Source: Chaetorhynchus papuensis (taxonomy: Eukaryota; Chordata; Aves; Passeriformes; Rhipiduridae). From it: a stretch of DNA of 64,000 bases. Below the pieces are notes generated by a model. The model saw nothing but the letters and a program-made list of their open reading frames with translations. It made no database searches and was not told the origin of the DNA. A program made the position numbers and the translations under genes. Shown piece by piece: positions 13,067 through 25,659 of the stretch (position 1 is its first letter; every line of letters begins with the position of its first letter). The DNA lies in the NCBI GenBank assembly GCA_013396525.1, contig VWYX01000218.1:186001-250000 (forward strand), read 5' to 3'.

Positions 13067-14685
13067 GTGAAGGAATGTACACGAGTAAAGTGTGCTGCTT
13101 TGAAGAGAAAATTGAGACCTATGCTGTGAAATGTTGGCGTGTCGACTGTGGTACATTGGATGGTGAGAAAACCTATAGGTATTATTGTTGACATTAAAAC
13201 CAAACTGGAGGAGATATGATTTCTGAACAGAGATTAAAGATTGTCATAGGCAGAGAGAAAAACCCTATTCATACAAAAAGCTGTGTGACTTAGTTAGAAA
13301 ACATGTAGGTAGAAAGAACTGCCTGATTCTCATGATTTGTGAACTGAATAGGCTACCAGATACCAGAATTTTCTGGCTATAAAATATATACCCAAAATAC
13401 CCATTTGAAACTCATAAAAGTACAGTCTGAACCGCAATAAACGCGGGGAGGAGCTATTAAAAAAAATCCCTCACTTGAAAGGGGCGAGCATTCAATTAGA
13501 CTCCGGACTATTGCTTTGTGTGAAACATTGTTGCATTGTGTGATACATTTTTGGATCCACGGAAATACCACCTACCTGCCAAATTGAAGTAGCATCATGA
13601 AAAAACAACATAGAAATGTACCCCCTGCATAACAAGCAAAACAGTCTGAAGAACTAGGGCTGCTCTGGGGCAAATCTCTCCGTCTGATCTCAATGGGATA
13701 AAGTGGAAAGAATGCATTCATGTTTTATGCAACATCTGCAAGAAAGGAAAAGGTTTTCCTACCAGAAGAATGCCGTCAAACAAACCCTGAATCCTTTCTT
13801 TTCCCTGCTTTAAAAAAGGTATCCAATTTATATTTGGAAAAGCTCTCTAGATTCAACATAAGAATTCTAGGGGGTCAGAACAGACAGGCATACAGATTTT
13901 GTGAGATTAAAACCAAAAAAATTCACTTTACAATTTATACAAAAATGAGTCACTTTTTCTGAGAGAAATTTCACTTTTACTTGATTTTGTGTATTTTGAA
14001 AAGTACTTTAAGTAGCTCCATGAGTTTAAGAGCCTCTGCAATTACTGTTATTTAGTAAGATTCTGTTATTCATAATGGTAATTGTATATTGCAATAGTAC
14101 CTGCAGTATTAAAGCATTTTCCAGTCCAGGCAAACAATGTTCTTCTTGTCCAAAAAGCTTCTTAAGTAACAAAATAAATAGGTAGAACAGTGTGAAACAG
14201 GGGAGGAAAAAAGAGCAAGTGTGAGAAATATGGTGATAATTGCTCCCCTAGGCCCTTCCAGGACTTTGTTATGCAGTATTCTATCTGGAAAGGAAAAGAA
14301 AAAACAAGAAAGGGGGAGGGGAAAGAAAAAAGGAAAAAGAAAAGTCAGTCTCTTCTGTGCATTTTAGCCAGCATCACTGACACTGAATCACACTAAAGAA
14401 CCATTGCTGGTAGGAATTATATTCTTGCGGCTGATAAGCATTTTCAAGAATGTTGTTCCAATAATTTATTTTAAAATAAATTTATTCCCTTTGAGCAAAA
14501 ATGAGAATAAGATCCAAATATTTCACTTTCTATTAAGAAGAAATTATGTTAGTTTTGCATATCATGATAAAGGGCTGAATGTATTGTCATGACATTTGAT
14601 GGATTAAGAAATCCAGAAAAGAATTTCTGGATTATTTTGACAGCTGATTTAAGACAAGAGTGGAACAATAAGTTGAACTCCTTTT

Positions 14686-14705
14686 TGTGTTTGTGTGTGT
14701 GTGTT
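14686..14705. repeat. (TG)n microsatellite
   Basis: A short TG dinucleotide run interrupted by one TTTG unit. Confidence 0.85.
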
Positions 14706-15712
14706 TATATTGCAATACAGAGGAGACTGATATCTAATGCATGGTGCCTTTTAAGCTTAGTATATGTAAAAGCCCTGATAAAGGGATTCAGTTCATCAGC
14801 AGACACTGCATTGCTTCCTGCTAGGTGTTACAGAGGGGAATAAACTAGTTTGCTTCTGTTAGACTGAGCTGTCACTTCAGTTCTCTTTGCTGCCTTATCA
14901 TCAAGAAAGAGATGTAAAATTTTCTGGTTTTCAAGGTGAACTTTCCCTCCCATCAGCCCAAAGAGGAAAATCTGATTCACTGAGATTTAAATGTTTGGTA
15001 ATCTGATTATCATTTTTCTATGAGGTAATCCAATTCATTTTAAACAAATGCAAGAGTTTCAATCTTCATCTTTTTTTTCAGGTTTATCTATTTGGAAGTG
15101 CATGAAGTTTTAGAAGTGCTAGCTACATTATTTCTCTTTTGCCATTTCTTGACCATAAAGGCAGTCATGATTAAATACCAACAGAGTTCACAGCTTTATA
15201 TGTATATAAATGTTTTTTAGATGGTGAACTTTCCTTAGATCAGCTTTTTCTGTAATGTTTATGTTGCTATTATGGGGTTTTTTGCTGGTTTTGTTTTTAG
15301 TTTCTTTGCTTGTTTTTACAGTTTTTTATTGCATGCATGGTAGTCTAGAGCAGAAAGTCTTAAATAACCAGTCACAGAATAATTTGTAGCCCAAGGTCTG
15401 AGTGAGAAGCAGAAAACAGAATCTTGGGTCTGTTTTCCTCATTTGGAAAAGGACTTTCTTTGTCTAGTATTCTGAGTTTCTCCATTGTAAGCAAGTTTCT
15501 TTGCACAAAATAATTAAACTGTTGTTGATCCAAAACAGAATAAATCCAAATTTGGAGCATGACACTTAGCAAGTGATGTAATCTGTGAAAGATATGAGCT
15601 TATTTACTCCAGACGAAGTTTTCCGTTTAAAATGGATGCATTAAATTCCATCAAATTTTGTTTTCAAAGTAGATTAGACAGTAGTTGCAAATCTCATACT
15701 ATGATTCCTCCC

Positions 15713-15729
15713 ATCCAGCACTGCTGGAT
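15713..15729. repeat. Perfect inverted repeat, 8-bp arms, 1-base centre
   Basis: ATCCAGCA-C-TGCTGGAT reads the same on both strands around a single central base. It could be a dimeric protein-binding site or a chance palindrome. Confidence 0.8.
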
Positions 15730-16489
15730 CAACACGTGCACTTACTCCCTCAGTCACTGAATGCAACTGGAGCTATGGAAAACACAATAAAAAAAACCAT
15801 AGAGCTGCTCAAGAACTAGGGTTATTCAGGTCTTTTTGAGTACATCTACATATTGGTCTAATAAGAAATTTAAAAGTAGTTTTGGATTTGTTTTTAATGC
15901 AGTTTAAGTTGCCTGTGAATACGGTTTCTTCGTGTCTGTGGATGACAGTTTTGTTTACACTGATGTTGCAACTTTAGTATACTCAATATTATTGACAGGA
16001 GAGCGTTAAGGACCAGATAAGAATTTTTTTTTTTTCTATAGAGAAACCATGATGAAAAAACTTTACCTTGTGCTCCTATTATTTGTTGACCTCTCCATTA
16101 TTGTTGCATTTAGCAATTAATATTTTTTTGGCTAAATAGAAATACAAGTTTTTGCTACAATCCTCTTCTGACTGCTTCAGACCTGAAGGGCTTCAGTGTG
16201 CACATTTAGCTGATCCGCAAAATGGCTTTGAGAAAAATACCACTTTCTTTAAGTGAAATGCTTGAAAAATTTGCAGATAATCCACTTTAAACAGTGTATA
16301 GTGATCAGATATCCACTAAAGAATCAAAGGTTTTTTTGGTTTTTTTTTTACTCCAGTCCCTAATCAGATTTAGATCTGCCTGCTTGCAGAATTCCCTTGC
16401 TTTACCGTGAGCGCTCAGGAAACATATATATGCATATAGACACGGAGAAGGCCAGAGAAAAAAAATCACATCTTAACCTAAAAGGTGGA

Positions 16490-16980
16490 AAGTGGAATGT
16501 GTTAGGACAGAAAGGATATTCCCGGTGTTTGAATTGCCGAATCTAATTTCGTGTTGCTTCAGTGTAGCGTTTTATCACCTGACAAGTGCGCGTCACGTTT
16601 CAGCAGGGGGACGGCGACGGGCAGCGCTTGTGCTGCCGCGCGGGCGTTGTGCCGCAGGGCTGATCGGCTCTCCTGTGGAAATCGGGGGCACCGAGGGACA
16701 ACTGCTCCGCAGTCCGGTGACAAACAGCGGGGAACGAGCTCAAAGGAGCCAGAGCCGGTGCTGAGGAGCTCTTTGCGCTGCCCACTTTGAAAGATGTGTA
16801 TGCACCAAGGGCAGAATATCCGAGGTGAAAACTAAGCCGGGGCTGTACAGAGCAACTGTAAGGCTGCAAGAGAACTTTAGGAGAGTGGAAGAATTTATTC
16901 TGATCTCTGGAAAAACACATGTAAAACGAGCCTCCTTAGAGAGCAATACCGCTTTATATTAGCAGCTGGCAAGGAGTGAG
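16490..16980. promoter_or_regulatory. Compact CpG-rich block: candidate promoter / first exon
   Basis: About 19 CpG dinucleotides fall within roughly 155 bases (about 16,588-16,742), with more up to 17,050, while flanking DNA is almost CpG-free. GC content rises well above the surroundings. This is the only CpG-island-like block I see in the window and is typical of a vertebrate promoter. A TATA-like AT stretch lies just upstream (about 16,423-16,438). On the plus strand two GTGAGT splice-donor-like hexamers sit at the downstream edge (16,976 and 16,985). On the minus strand CAG|GTGATA occurs with its intron side starting at 16,578, so the direction of transcription is not settled. Overlapping frames of 68-106 codons lie inside the block on both strands, as expected for GC-rich sequence with few stops, and none resembles a known protein. 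I infer a promoter or 5' UTR exon of an unidentified gene or long non-coding RNA. Confidence 0.5.
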
Positions 16981-16990
16981 TAGTGTGAGT

Positions 16991-19900
16991 AGCCTAACCT
17001 GCTCCTCCACGTGTTTTGGAAAGGAAATAAAGGAAAAGAAAGCGGACTACATTATTTGACTGCAGCCAGAGGCTCTCAGAGGAGAGATCAAGGCCTGGTT
17101 AATCCAGCCAAAGGAAACACAGAGTTAAAGTGTTTTATTTCTCCACTGGGGATTCACAACCTAGAACTGTGACATAAATGTAAGCACTTGTTGCAAAAGA
17201 AAGCATTTTTCTTGCTGAAAAATTCTGTGCTTTAGCTGGAGGAGGATCTTTTTCCTTAGAAATTAAAAACATAAGAAACATGAATTGAACCCAGAATACA
17301 AAATGAAAAAGTATCCAAAAAATTTAATCTGAAATTGAGTATATTACAGATTCAGGGAGCTATCACAGTGCCTCAACAGATGAGACTGACTGGAACAAAA
17401 AATCAGATTCTAGTTAGAGATAAAAACAATTAAACTACATCAACTCAAATGAAGCTTGAGAGCTGTAAGCATTCTGCTTTCTAGAAAAATTGAGTACAGC
17501 TGAGCAATGAGTGATTTGAAGATGTTGAGGGAAACTGTGTATCATACATGGATCATCTCTAATCAGCATCCTGGTCACTCAAACAACCTTATAAATGTCT
17601 TCTGTTAATTCAGCTGCAGCACTGTGAAGGTCAAGAATAAACACTTTCCAGAAAAATGCATTTAGTACCTCACAACAACATCAGTGCTTATAATTTTAAT
17701 AACATTTCTGAGACTCCAAAGATATCAATATTACTTTACTAACTATGTGTTGTGTTTGATAATTTGATTTTACATTTTGCTAAACTGACTGCTAACCAGG
17801 TGTTAATGCTGTTAATTTTGAAAGTTTTTTGTTGGATTTTTGTGTTTTGGTGTTGTGGGGGTTTTCTAATGTTCTAGTTAGTGCTAGGTGGAGTGTGAGA
17901 ATACTAGTGAAATTTTTCTTAAACAAGTGGTAGGCCATAATTCACTAAATCAAAGTATTTATGGTTATGGTTAGAAAGATGAGCTTTAAAAATTAATGTT
18001 TAAGAAAAAAAGAAGCTACATTTCCCCTCTCATCCACCTGTCTCCTCCTCATCACTGCCTCATGCAGTTTAAAATATTTTTGCAGCAGCTGATGATTCAA
18101 GATTATCTGTGAATTAATCCATGGGAGTCTTACATTAGTTCTTTAAATACGTGCTTTAAATTTAGCAGAAAACGATTTTAAAATTAAGAATTTTTAATTA
18201 TGGCAGCATAACTTATGTTACCTTAGAGAAAAGGATCCTGTCCATGCTTGTGACTCATTTTAAAGAGGGATTCTTAGATGGTCACTTAAACAAGAATTTC
18301 AGGTCAGTACTTTTGTGCTAGGCACAGATAATGCAATCAGGCATCCAGAAAATATGAACCTGGGGGCTTGATGTGCAAAACTGAGGAACACTTAGAGATA
18401 AACTTTTGTTAAATGTACTCTGAGCATAAATCTGTGAGCTTTATGCCCTGTTGAATTAGATTAACTCTTAATATATTTTTCTCAAGCTGTAATATGCCTT
18501 AATCAATGTAATTGAAGGTGTAGTTGAGGGTTTCCCTGAAGACTATTTTTAATTTTTAATTTCTATTTTAATTCCTTTGCATTTATCATTTGTTCACAAA
18601 GTACCTATGCCTGAAGAATGAAAAGGACTGGCAAACAACACATCCTTCATTGCCTTAGTTTATATCAATTTATATGTGCTGAACTTTGAGTGCACATAAT
18701 GAATTTATATAGTTAAAACATGTAGTAGTAATTAGTAGTTGATCTTGAAAGAAAAATGAGTTATACAGGAGCTCAAAAGACCTGAAATTCTATTGCAGCC
18801 ATATTAATATATGTTTCCAAGCTTGTCTGGTCTTGAGCAGGAAGAAAACAAACAAATCCCAAAAATTAAAAAAACCCAGGGCACTTATCTCTAGAGAACA
18901 GATCATGCTAAGACACAGCTTTTCAATATAAAACTGCTTCTTCAAGGGGAAACAAAATAAACACAAGTCTTGCAGCAGCTGCATGGGGCCACCCACCAAA
19001 GCAAAAGAAATGGGGGCCCATGAAGTCTTCTCAGACTTTCTTGCTTGTGTTCCAAGGAAAATAAACAGCCATGGAAAGGGAGTGGAATTAATTAGTTTTA
19101 AGATACGTGAATCCTCCTTCTAAAAGTATTTTTTAAACTTATAATTCTTTTTCACTAGCTCAGAAAACGAAGAGGATTGAGAAGAGAATCGAAAGAAGAA
19201 GAGAAACATTGAAAAGAGAAGAGAGAGCAATGACAATTTGCTGAACTGAAGAAGACAAGAGCCAATTGTCAGAGTGGAGATGAGACAAAAATAGACCAGA
19301 AGTCTAAATGCAGCCCTGGGAATGACAGTAATTCAAGAGAAATGAGGCAATAAAGAGAAATTCAAAAGGAGGTAGTTCTACATCCATAGAAAGACTAAAT
19401 CTCAGATGCCAGCAAGATTCAAGAGGCGATACCTCAGATGCATAAGGACTGAAATTCAGGCAGAGGAGTGGGACTCTGCACAGGATCTTTCAGTCGCAAT
19501 TCTAGAAATCTGAAGGTTCAAAAAGAGAGGAGGAGGATATTAAGAATGAACAGCAAGTTGCAATGCTGGAATCATACTAAACCAGTGGACAGGAAAAATC
19601 AACTATAGTAGAGAGTGAGAAACATTCAAATGTATTTTTTTCATTCCAGCGGTGAAACAAGTATAAAGTTTTTAAAATTCATGTAGTAGGTCTTCTGTAT
19701 CAGAACAATTTAAGCTCTTCTCATTTATTGTTCTTGATGCATTTTTTTTTAATGGAAAAACTCATAGATAGCATTATTTTTTGCCAGAAGGTGATAATCA
19801 AGGACAGAATAAGCATACTGTAGATAAAACAAGCAGCCAAATTAAAGCTTATCAAAGTTATATATAAATTCACACAGCATTAGTTTTCAGCGTAAAACAT

Positions 19901-22900
19901 CTGTAATGTACTGTGAGCTAAATTATGAATATTCAATTCCATCTTGCTTTAATTTTATCAACAGTATCAATATTTACTATGCCATATGCAAAGATAATTA
20001 GAATAATAGCATTGCATCAATATACATGAGTTGTCTGCATGGATCATAAATGCTTTATAAAACTTAATATTGGGAACACATAAGTCAAGTTCTGTTTCAA
20101 TTATTCAAGTCAATTTTACATCTGCTGGACTTGCTTGAGTTTCAGGTTATGACAGAGAATATACCTTGTCATGATCCACATGGGAATCATTTTGTTCACA
20201 AATGAAGTGCAGCCATCCCTCGAGTGAACATCTGTTAGTTTTGGTAGCACACTGCAGCATTACTCAGGAAAAGAATCAAACTGTAACTAACTGTTGAACT
20301 AACTACTGGATGACCAGGGTGATTCCAGTGCACAAAGCTCACACATCACATGATACGTCTCCCAGCTGCCTTCTTGACAACTGGTTGGCATCAAAATGAC
20401 ACCCAGGGGTGTTTAAAACAGTGTGGTTCCCCTGGTGTAAGCAGAACTAAGGTATCATGACACCCAGCCCCAGACTCAATTTTACGTAACCTGTGTGACT
20501 TGAATTTCAGAATTTTCGAAATCAAAATTCTAGTGGGAGAAAAACCTATCTATAAATAATGTTCCAGGAGTAAATAGCAAATAAGAGAAACACAAGTGAA
20601 AGAAAATGTTCACTATGTTCAACCTGCCCCTGTTTTAAAAAGTATGATCTCATATATTCAATTTTGACTCCAAATTAAGGAAAAAAACCCCTCAAATCTA
20701 AAAATCTGCAAAATATTAAAGGCAACGTTGACTGGTAGTTACTGCTCATAGGTGTTACAGACACTAAAAATAATGCAGGCCCTGTCACAGTCTACATTCA
20801 TCTCCATGCCAGCTTCACTATTACGAGATAATTTCTTCAGACAGTGATATCCTCTAAGCATTGGTTGGCAAGCTTTGCTCTGCCTGTGATAAATGAAAAG
20901 GAAGAACATCATTATCTTCTGAAATTTAACTTTCTATTTTCAAAGGTGAAAAGTGCATAACAAATTAACCTTCTCATGCACAACACACACATTTTCTGAA
21001 TTTTCTTACACCCAGAATCACATTTTACTATGATTTTCCTTGTCACTACGTGGCTGCCTTTCTCTATTTTTGGGCTTAACATCAAAGTTTAAGAAAATCA
21101 GACAGACTTACCTTTAAAAACTAGTACAAATTAAACTTCTCCACATCTTAAAATCCTTCCTGTTCTTTTACAACTTTCAGCTGTTTACCACTCTGAATTA
21201 CAGAGAAAAAGACTTGATTATGAGCCCTGAGTGAAAGATTAGCCTTTTGCAACCTTCTATATAAATGGTGTAACATTGTTTTGATTATAAGATTATTTAT
21301 TTTTTAGTGCCTAATGGAAGGTAAGGCTGCAACAAGATAGTTGATTTTCAAGGGAATGACACAAGAGTAAATGCTCAGCATCAGACTGGGGGTTTTTGGT
21401 TGGTCAGTTTTTGTTTGTGGTTGGGCTTGGTTTTTAACTAGGAAAGGTTTTAAATACAATATAGAGGAATACTGCCACAATGACACTCAGGAAAAAAAAA
21501 GGGATTTAATGCAACGATGAAATTCTTACGATATTCACATGATAATGGGAAAAAAAGTAAACAAATTAATGCATGCATTTACAGAGGAGCCCCAGCAGCA
21601 AGGACTCTCTTGTAATAAATTTGGGCCTGCCCCAGTCACATGTTCAGAGTCTTCCACTTGATAGCTTTTTAGAGGTGGTTCCTCACTTCATACAGATATC
21701 TTGCCACAGCTTGCAACAATTAAGCAGCTGAGAATTTGGGTACTAGTTAACCACCAAATTTGAGTGTTGTAGGAAACTGATACTGAACAGCTGTGCACAC
21801 GGAGAACCTGCAGCTAGTTTGTGCCCTTTCCGAGGATGTATGACATGTACCAGTCAGATGGTGTCTCCTACACAGAAATAATAATAACACAAAAAAAGGT
21901 TGATATTCACAAAATTTCCAGTTTTATGAGGTTTATTAACCCTGCCAGAATGTAGTCAGGTAGCTGATCAGGGAACATGGATGTGTGTTCAGGGTGTCTG
22001 AAAGCACACAAAGCATCGTCTGAAATGAGTGTTTCAATATTAAATTTCTGCTTAAAAATCAAATTAATACCCAGTGATATGACCCAAACCAAGCTCCAAA
22101 AAGTGTCTCCAAAGAATATACTTTTTGAAGAAAAACAATACATATGTCATTCTTGACACTGAGTTATTTCTAAATGTTTTGAATTCTAAAAGGCTTGAAC
22201 AAATCCTTGATCCTAGAAAATGTAAGCATTCAAGTGGGGGAGTTTTAGCTCACCTTGCCAGACTTTTCTTTGCTTAAACAAATGTAATCCACACCATCCT
22301 TCAGATACTGAAGGAGGGTGAGCAGTGAGGAACGAACTGTGAGTACAGCACAATCAGACCAGCATGGTGGGGCACTCACTTGTCTGTACAGACTGCATGG
22401 GGGACAAGTAGACAAAAATCTAACCTTGCAGGCATGTGTTTAATCTCATACCTGGGTATATAATCATATTTCTGTTCTCTACTCTCACTTTTAAGAAAGG
22501 AACATGCACCAAAGGTCTGGTTTGCTAATGAGGAGTTAAACAAAGTGAACTTACAGAGTGTACAAGGATAGGCATTACCTAGGGCACAGTCTCCAGGTCG
22601 AGCTCAGGGTTAGGGTAATACTCAAACTGTTGCATATACTTCAACTTCTTTTTCTCTTCAGCCTGCTAGACTTGTTTATTTCTGGATAAGGCCAAGATAG
22701 CTGAAAACAGGCAAAATGGGAACATTTGCCTTTAGCTATGAGAGGAATTTTCTTGGGAAAAGGTGTCGGATTTCAAATACCTTTTTACCCTAGGTGGGTT
22801 AGCACACAGACAGTACCTTTGGGAGATACTGGTTTCCTAAACTACCATATGGGTAGTGTCTAATGTCTGAGTAAACACAACATGTGTTGTGGTAAAAAAG

Positions 22901-23268
22901 AAATGGATAAACATTTGCATTCTAATGAAAAGCATTGTAATCTGTAGCAAGAAAGCACTAACAGGGGAAAAAAAAATAAAAGCAAAAGTAGTAAACCAGT
23001 AGAAATTACCTGAGAGCACTGTCAAAAACATGTAGACCATAGTGTGGTTGCAGTTGTCATCATCATAACCATCATAACCATGCACCTTTTAAAGCAGTCC
23101 AGATAAGCATGGAAATGCTGTTGGGGAAAAGCAAACAAGATTCCTAACTTTATTTTTAACAACTCAGTTTTAAAAAGTAATGTGAGAGTGCAAAAAATGA
23201 GAGATAACCAAGGGGGAGAGGATATACCTCAGGGAAAGCTGTGAGAAACTGATCAAGATGGTGTCACT
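16991..23268. other. Non-coding stretch downstream of the CpG block
   Basis: I recognise no gene or transposon. The first 150 bases remain somewhat GC-richer than average. A purine-rich segment at about 19,160-19,560 is described separately. The rest is AT-rich unique sequence with short chance frames. At about 23,055-23,080 a CATCATAAC unit is locally repeated, which is minor. Confidence 0.5.
19160..19560 (+). other. Purine-rich segment, possible non-coding exon
   Basis: The plus strand is strongly enriched in A and G (many GAAGA/GAGAA words, resembling exonic splicing enhancers). It begins right after a pyrimidine tract and AG (TTTTTCACTAG at about 19,150-19,160). A donor-like GGAG|GTAGTT lies at 19,371-19,377. 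It has no long open frame. It might be an exon of a non-coding RNA starting at the CpG block, or simply a purine-biased tract. Confidence 0.2.
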
Positions 23269-23309
23269 GGCATATGGTCTCATTTGCATCTTAATTCAGG
23301 CAGAGGCAT
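23269..23309 (+). mobile_element. Short fragment matching the 3' end of the LTR at 62.4 kb
   Basis: These 41 bases align without gaps to 62,400-62,440 with 35 identities; both begin GGCATATG and end GGCAGAGGCAT. In the other copy this stretch follows the poly(A) signal of an LTR, so this is probably the 3' (U5) end of a related LTR whose remainder is lost or too diverged to see upstream. It contains an ATTTGCAT octamer (23,282-23,289). With one short match, shared ancestry is likely but not proven. Confidence 0.55.
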
Positions 23310-25644
23310 TTCTAAGAACCTTAAAACTGGATCCCAACACACAGCAAGCAGTAATAAACAAATTACTCACAAGCACTTACAAGGGGTGGGCTGTCAAGTG
23401 TTCACACAACAGCACAGTCAAAATTATAAACCTAAGTCTTCTCTGCAATGGGCGTGAATGAAGAATAAGCACCTTTACTCTGAAACTCAGAAAAGGACTT
23501 TCACCATGAGGGTTATAAATCATGAGGAGGAGTCTCTATTTAGCTTAAACTCTTTATCCACTACCAACAAAGATTATGACTGACAGTGTAGAAGTCCCGT
23601 CCATCTGCCCTCATCTCCTTGCCCATTATCTTTCCTCAAATCCTGCACTCTATATAATTGCATTGTTCCTTATTAATCTGTTCATTATCAACATTCTGGT
23701 GTTCTGAAAAACAAATTAATTTTGTCCTGAATAGATGCTGAAATTAAGGTCATTACATTGGACCTTTTCTTAAGTCATAGCAGAGGGATGGGGGATTGTG
23801 AGAATTTTTTAGGTTAGTTAAGTACCAAAATCATGTTTAAACCACTTCCTTCAATTTGCTTGTGTTCCAAAAGAGAACCAAACTAAGAACACCAAAAAGG
23901 TGCTTTTACCCAAAGGTAAAAGACAAAAGATACCCAAGACACAAAACGTAATTAGAACATAACTTTGCTTTTTAACCAGCTTCACTGATAATTAGTCATG
24001 CCTTAGATAACTCTACTTATTTCCAGCAGTTGCGTGAGAACATCAGATTGCTGTGGCACAGATAAAGGTCTTTAACAGCCACTAGCCCTACCATTTCTCC
24101 TCCTTCATCTATGCTGTAGAAACTTTGAGAATCCCCAAAATAACCTTGATGTTCTTGAGGCTAAAATCACTGTCACAAAAGTTTCATATCTTAGAAGCAT
24201 TTATGTGTATAATTGTAACACTTCTTTGTTTCACAGCTCTGATGCAGGAAGAGAGAAATGTATATTTATCCTGCCAAAAGAAACAACTCAAGTTCCTGCC
24301 CAAGTATCCCATTATGTGGCTAATCTGCTACCAAAGATATAGTGAGACAAAATAGTCAGTGGGGCAAGGAATTGCAGGGCCATGGATGTTACCGCGTCAT
24401 GGAAGTTTTAAAATACTTAACTGTGGATAAGAAACACAAAAATCCTATAGTTCTATATGAGAACTTCATACGGGATGCCTCAAAACTCATTAGAAATATG
24501 TGTAAATAGAAATGTAAGGGATTTTTTTAACTGACCAGCCCCCCTATCCTTTCACCTGGTTTGAATTCTGTCTCAGTAACTGCCTCAGTCTGAATTCTCT
24601 CTGCAGTGATATTCTCACCCTCTCCTTCTGTTCTGGGCAGAAGTTCACCATCTTTGTTTCCCTTTCACTAGCAGTATCCCTCCTTGCTCTCCAGATCTAT
24701 TTCAGCACTCTCTGAGGTAATTTAGTTTCTATTCTGTGCCTGTCAAAGGCATCTCAGCTTTGTACATTCCAGCTGTAGCTGTCTCACCCTCTGCAAAATC
24801 AATAATTTATTACATTGCCTGTTTTCCAGCAGCTGCCCTACCTATATAAACCACTCCCTAATCTTAATCTGAAAACCTTTTTTCTCAACACCTCTTGTGT
24901 AGTTGTTGTTCTCTGCCTGTGCTGTCATCTCAACCTAAGATGCTCAATTCCTAACATGCCCTGTCTGTGGTGGCAGAGTTCGGCTCCCTCTCAGCATCAC
25001 TTCTTCCCAGGGAATAAAAAGAGACTTTCACCACTTATTGGTCCAGCTGGCCAGCAACTCAGGCAGACCAACAGCCATGGCAAAGTCATATTATATGAGT
25101 CAGCTGTGTGATGTGTGGGTTTCCAGTGTGTTCCACTGTCAGCTGCGCACTGCTTTCACAGCATGCTGTGGAAGTGCCACAGTTATGTCTGGGATTCACC
25201 GTGTGCAGCCACAAAGCCACACTGAGCCAAAGGATCAGCTCTGTCTGAGGTCAGCATCAGGCACCTGGGGAGGGATAAGAGGAGGACAAGTCTGTAGTGC
25301 TGTAGTTCCTGCCATTCTGTTTCCAGCAATCTGCAGTTCACGAACTTCCTGATTTTATTTCTTTTAGTTTGGCTAAACACATTTGAAACTTGGTAACATA
25401 TGAGTCTCTGTGGAATCATATGAATGTGGCAATTATTGTGGAATATCAATGTCAGCAAATAATTAACTCAGTTACTGCTAAGCACAGCAAGTTGTACTTT
25501 CTTCTTCTCTCTCTCTGTTGTGAATGCAGCCCATTTATGAGTTACCTGAGGCTACAGCTGCCACATTTTGTCTTGGCTGACATGTTCAATAGCTTGGGAT
25601 GTACTGTGCTAAACAGTTAAAACGTTTTGAAATGAGTGGTTTGG

Positions 25645-25659
25645 AAAAAAAAAAAAAAA
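25645..25659. repeat. A15 homopolymer run
   Basis: Fifteen consecutive A residues. I see no retrocopied gene immediately upstream that would make this a processed-pseudogene tail. Confidence 0.9.

Larger units (their letters stand above)
12513..16480. other. Non-coding stretch with weak exon-like and CpG-bearing patches
   Basis: I recognise no gene. There is one possible splice-flanked 101-bp segment (12,966-13,066) and a small patch richer in CpG at about 13,428-13,562, both described as findings. A purine-rich tract lies at about 14,290-14,345 and a TG run at 14.69 kb. A perfect palindrome lies at 15,713-15,729. The remaining open frames look like chance. Confidence 0.5.

Noticed and set aside
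16492..16946. Overlapping open frames of 68-106 codons on both strands in the CpG block
   Set aside because: GC-rich DNA has few stops, and the frames overlap each other and resemble no known protein. A promoter or UTR is the simpler reading.
22755..23308. A complete LTR with TTTCT target duplication ending at 23,308
   Set aside because: TTTCT does precede a TG at 22,755 and follow GGCAGAGGCAT at 23,309-23,313, but the upstream sequence does not resemble the LTR at 62 kb. A five-base match in AT-rich DNA is easily chance.
24815..25352. Overlapping 98- and 104-codon plus-strand frames and a 91-codon minus-strand frame
   Set aside because: Three frames share the same DNA, as chance produces in a slightly GC-richer patch; no domain or splice structure was recognised.
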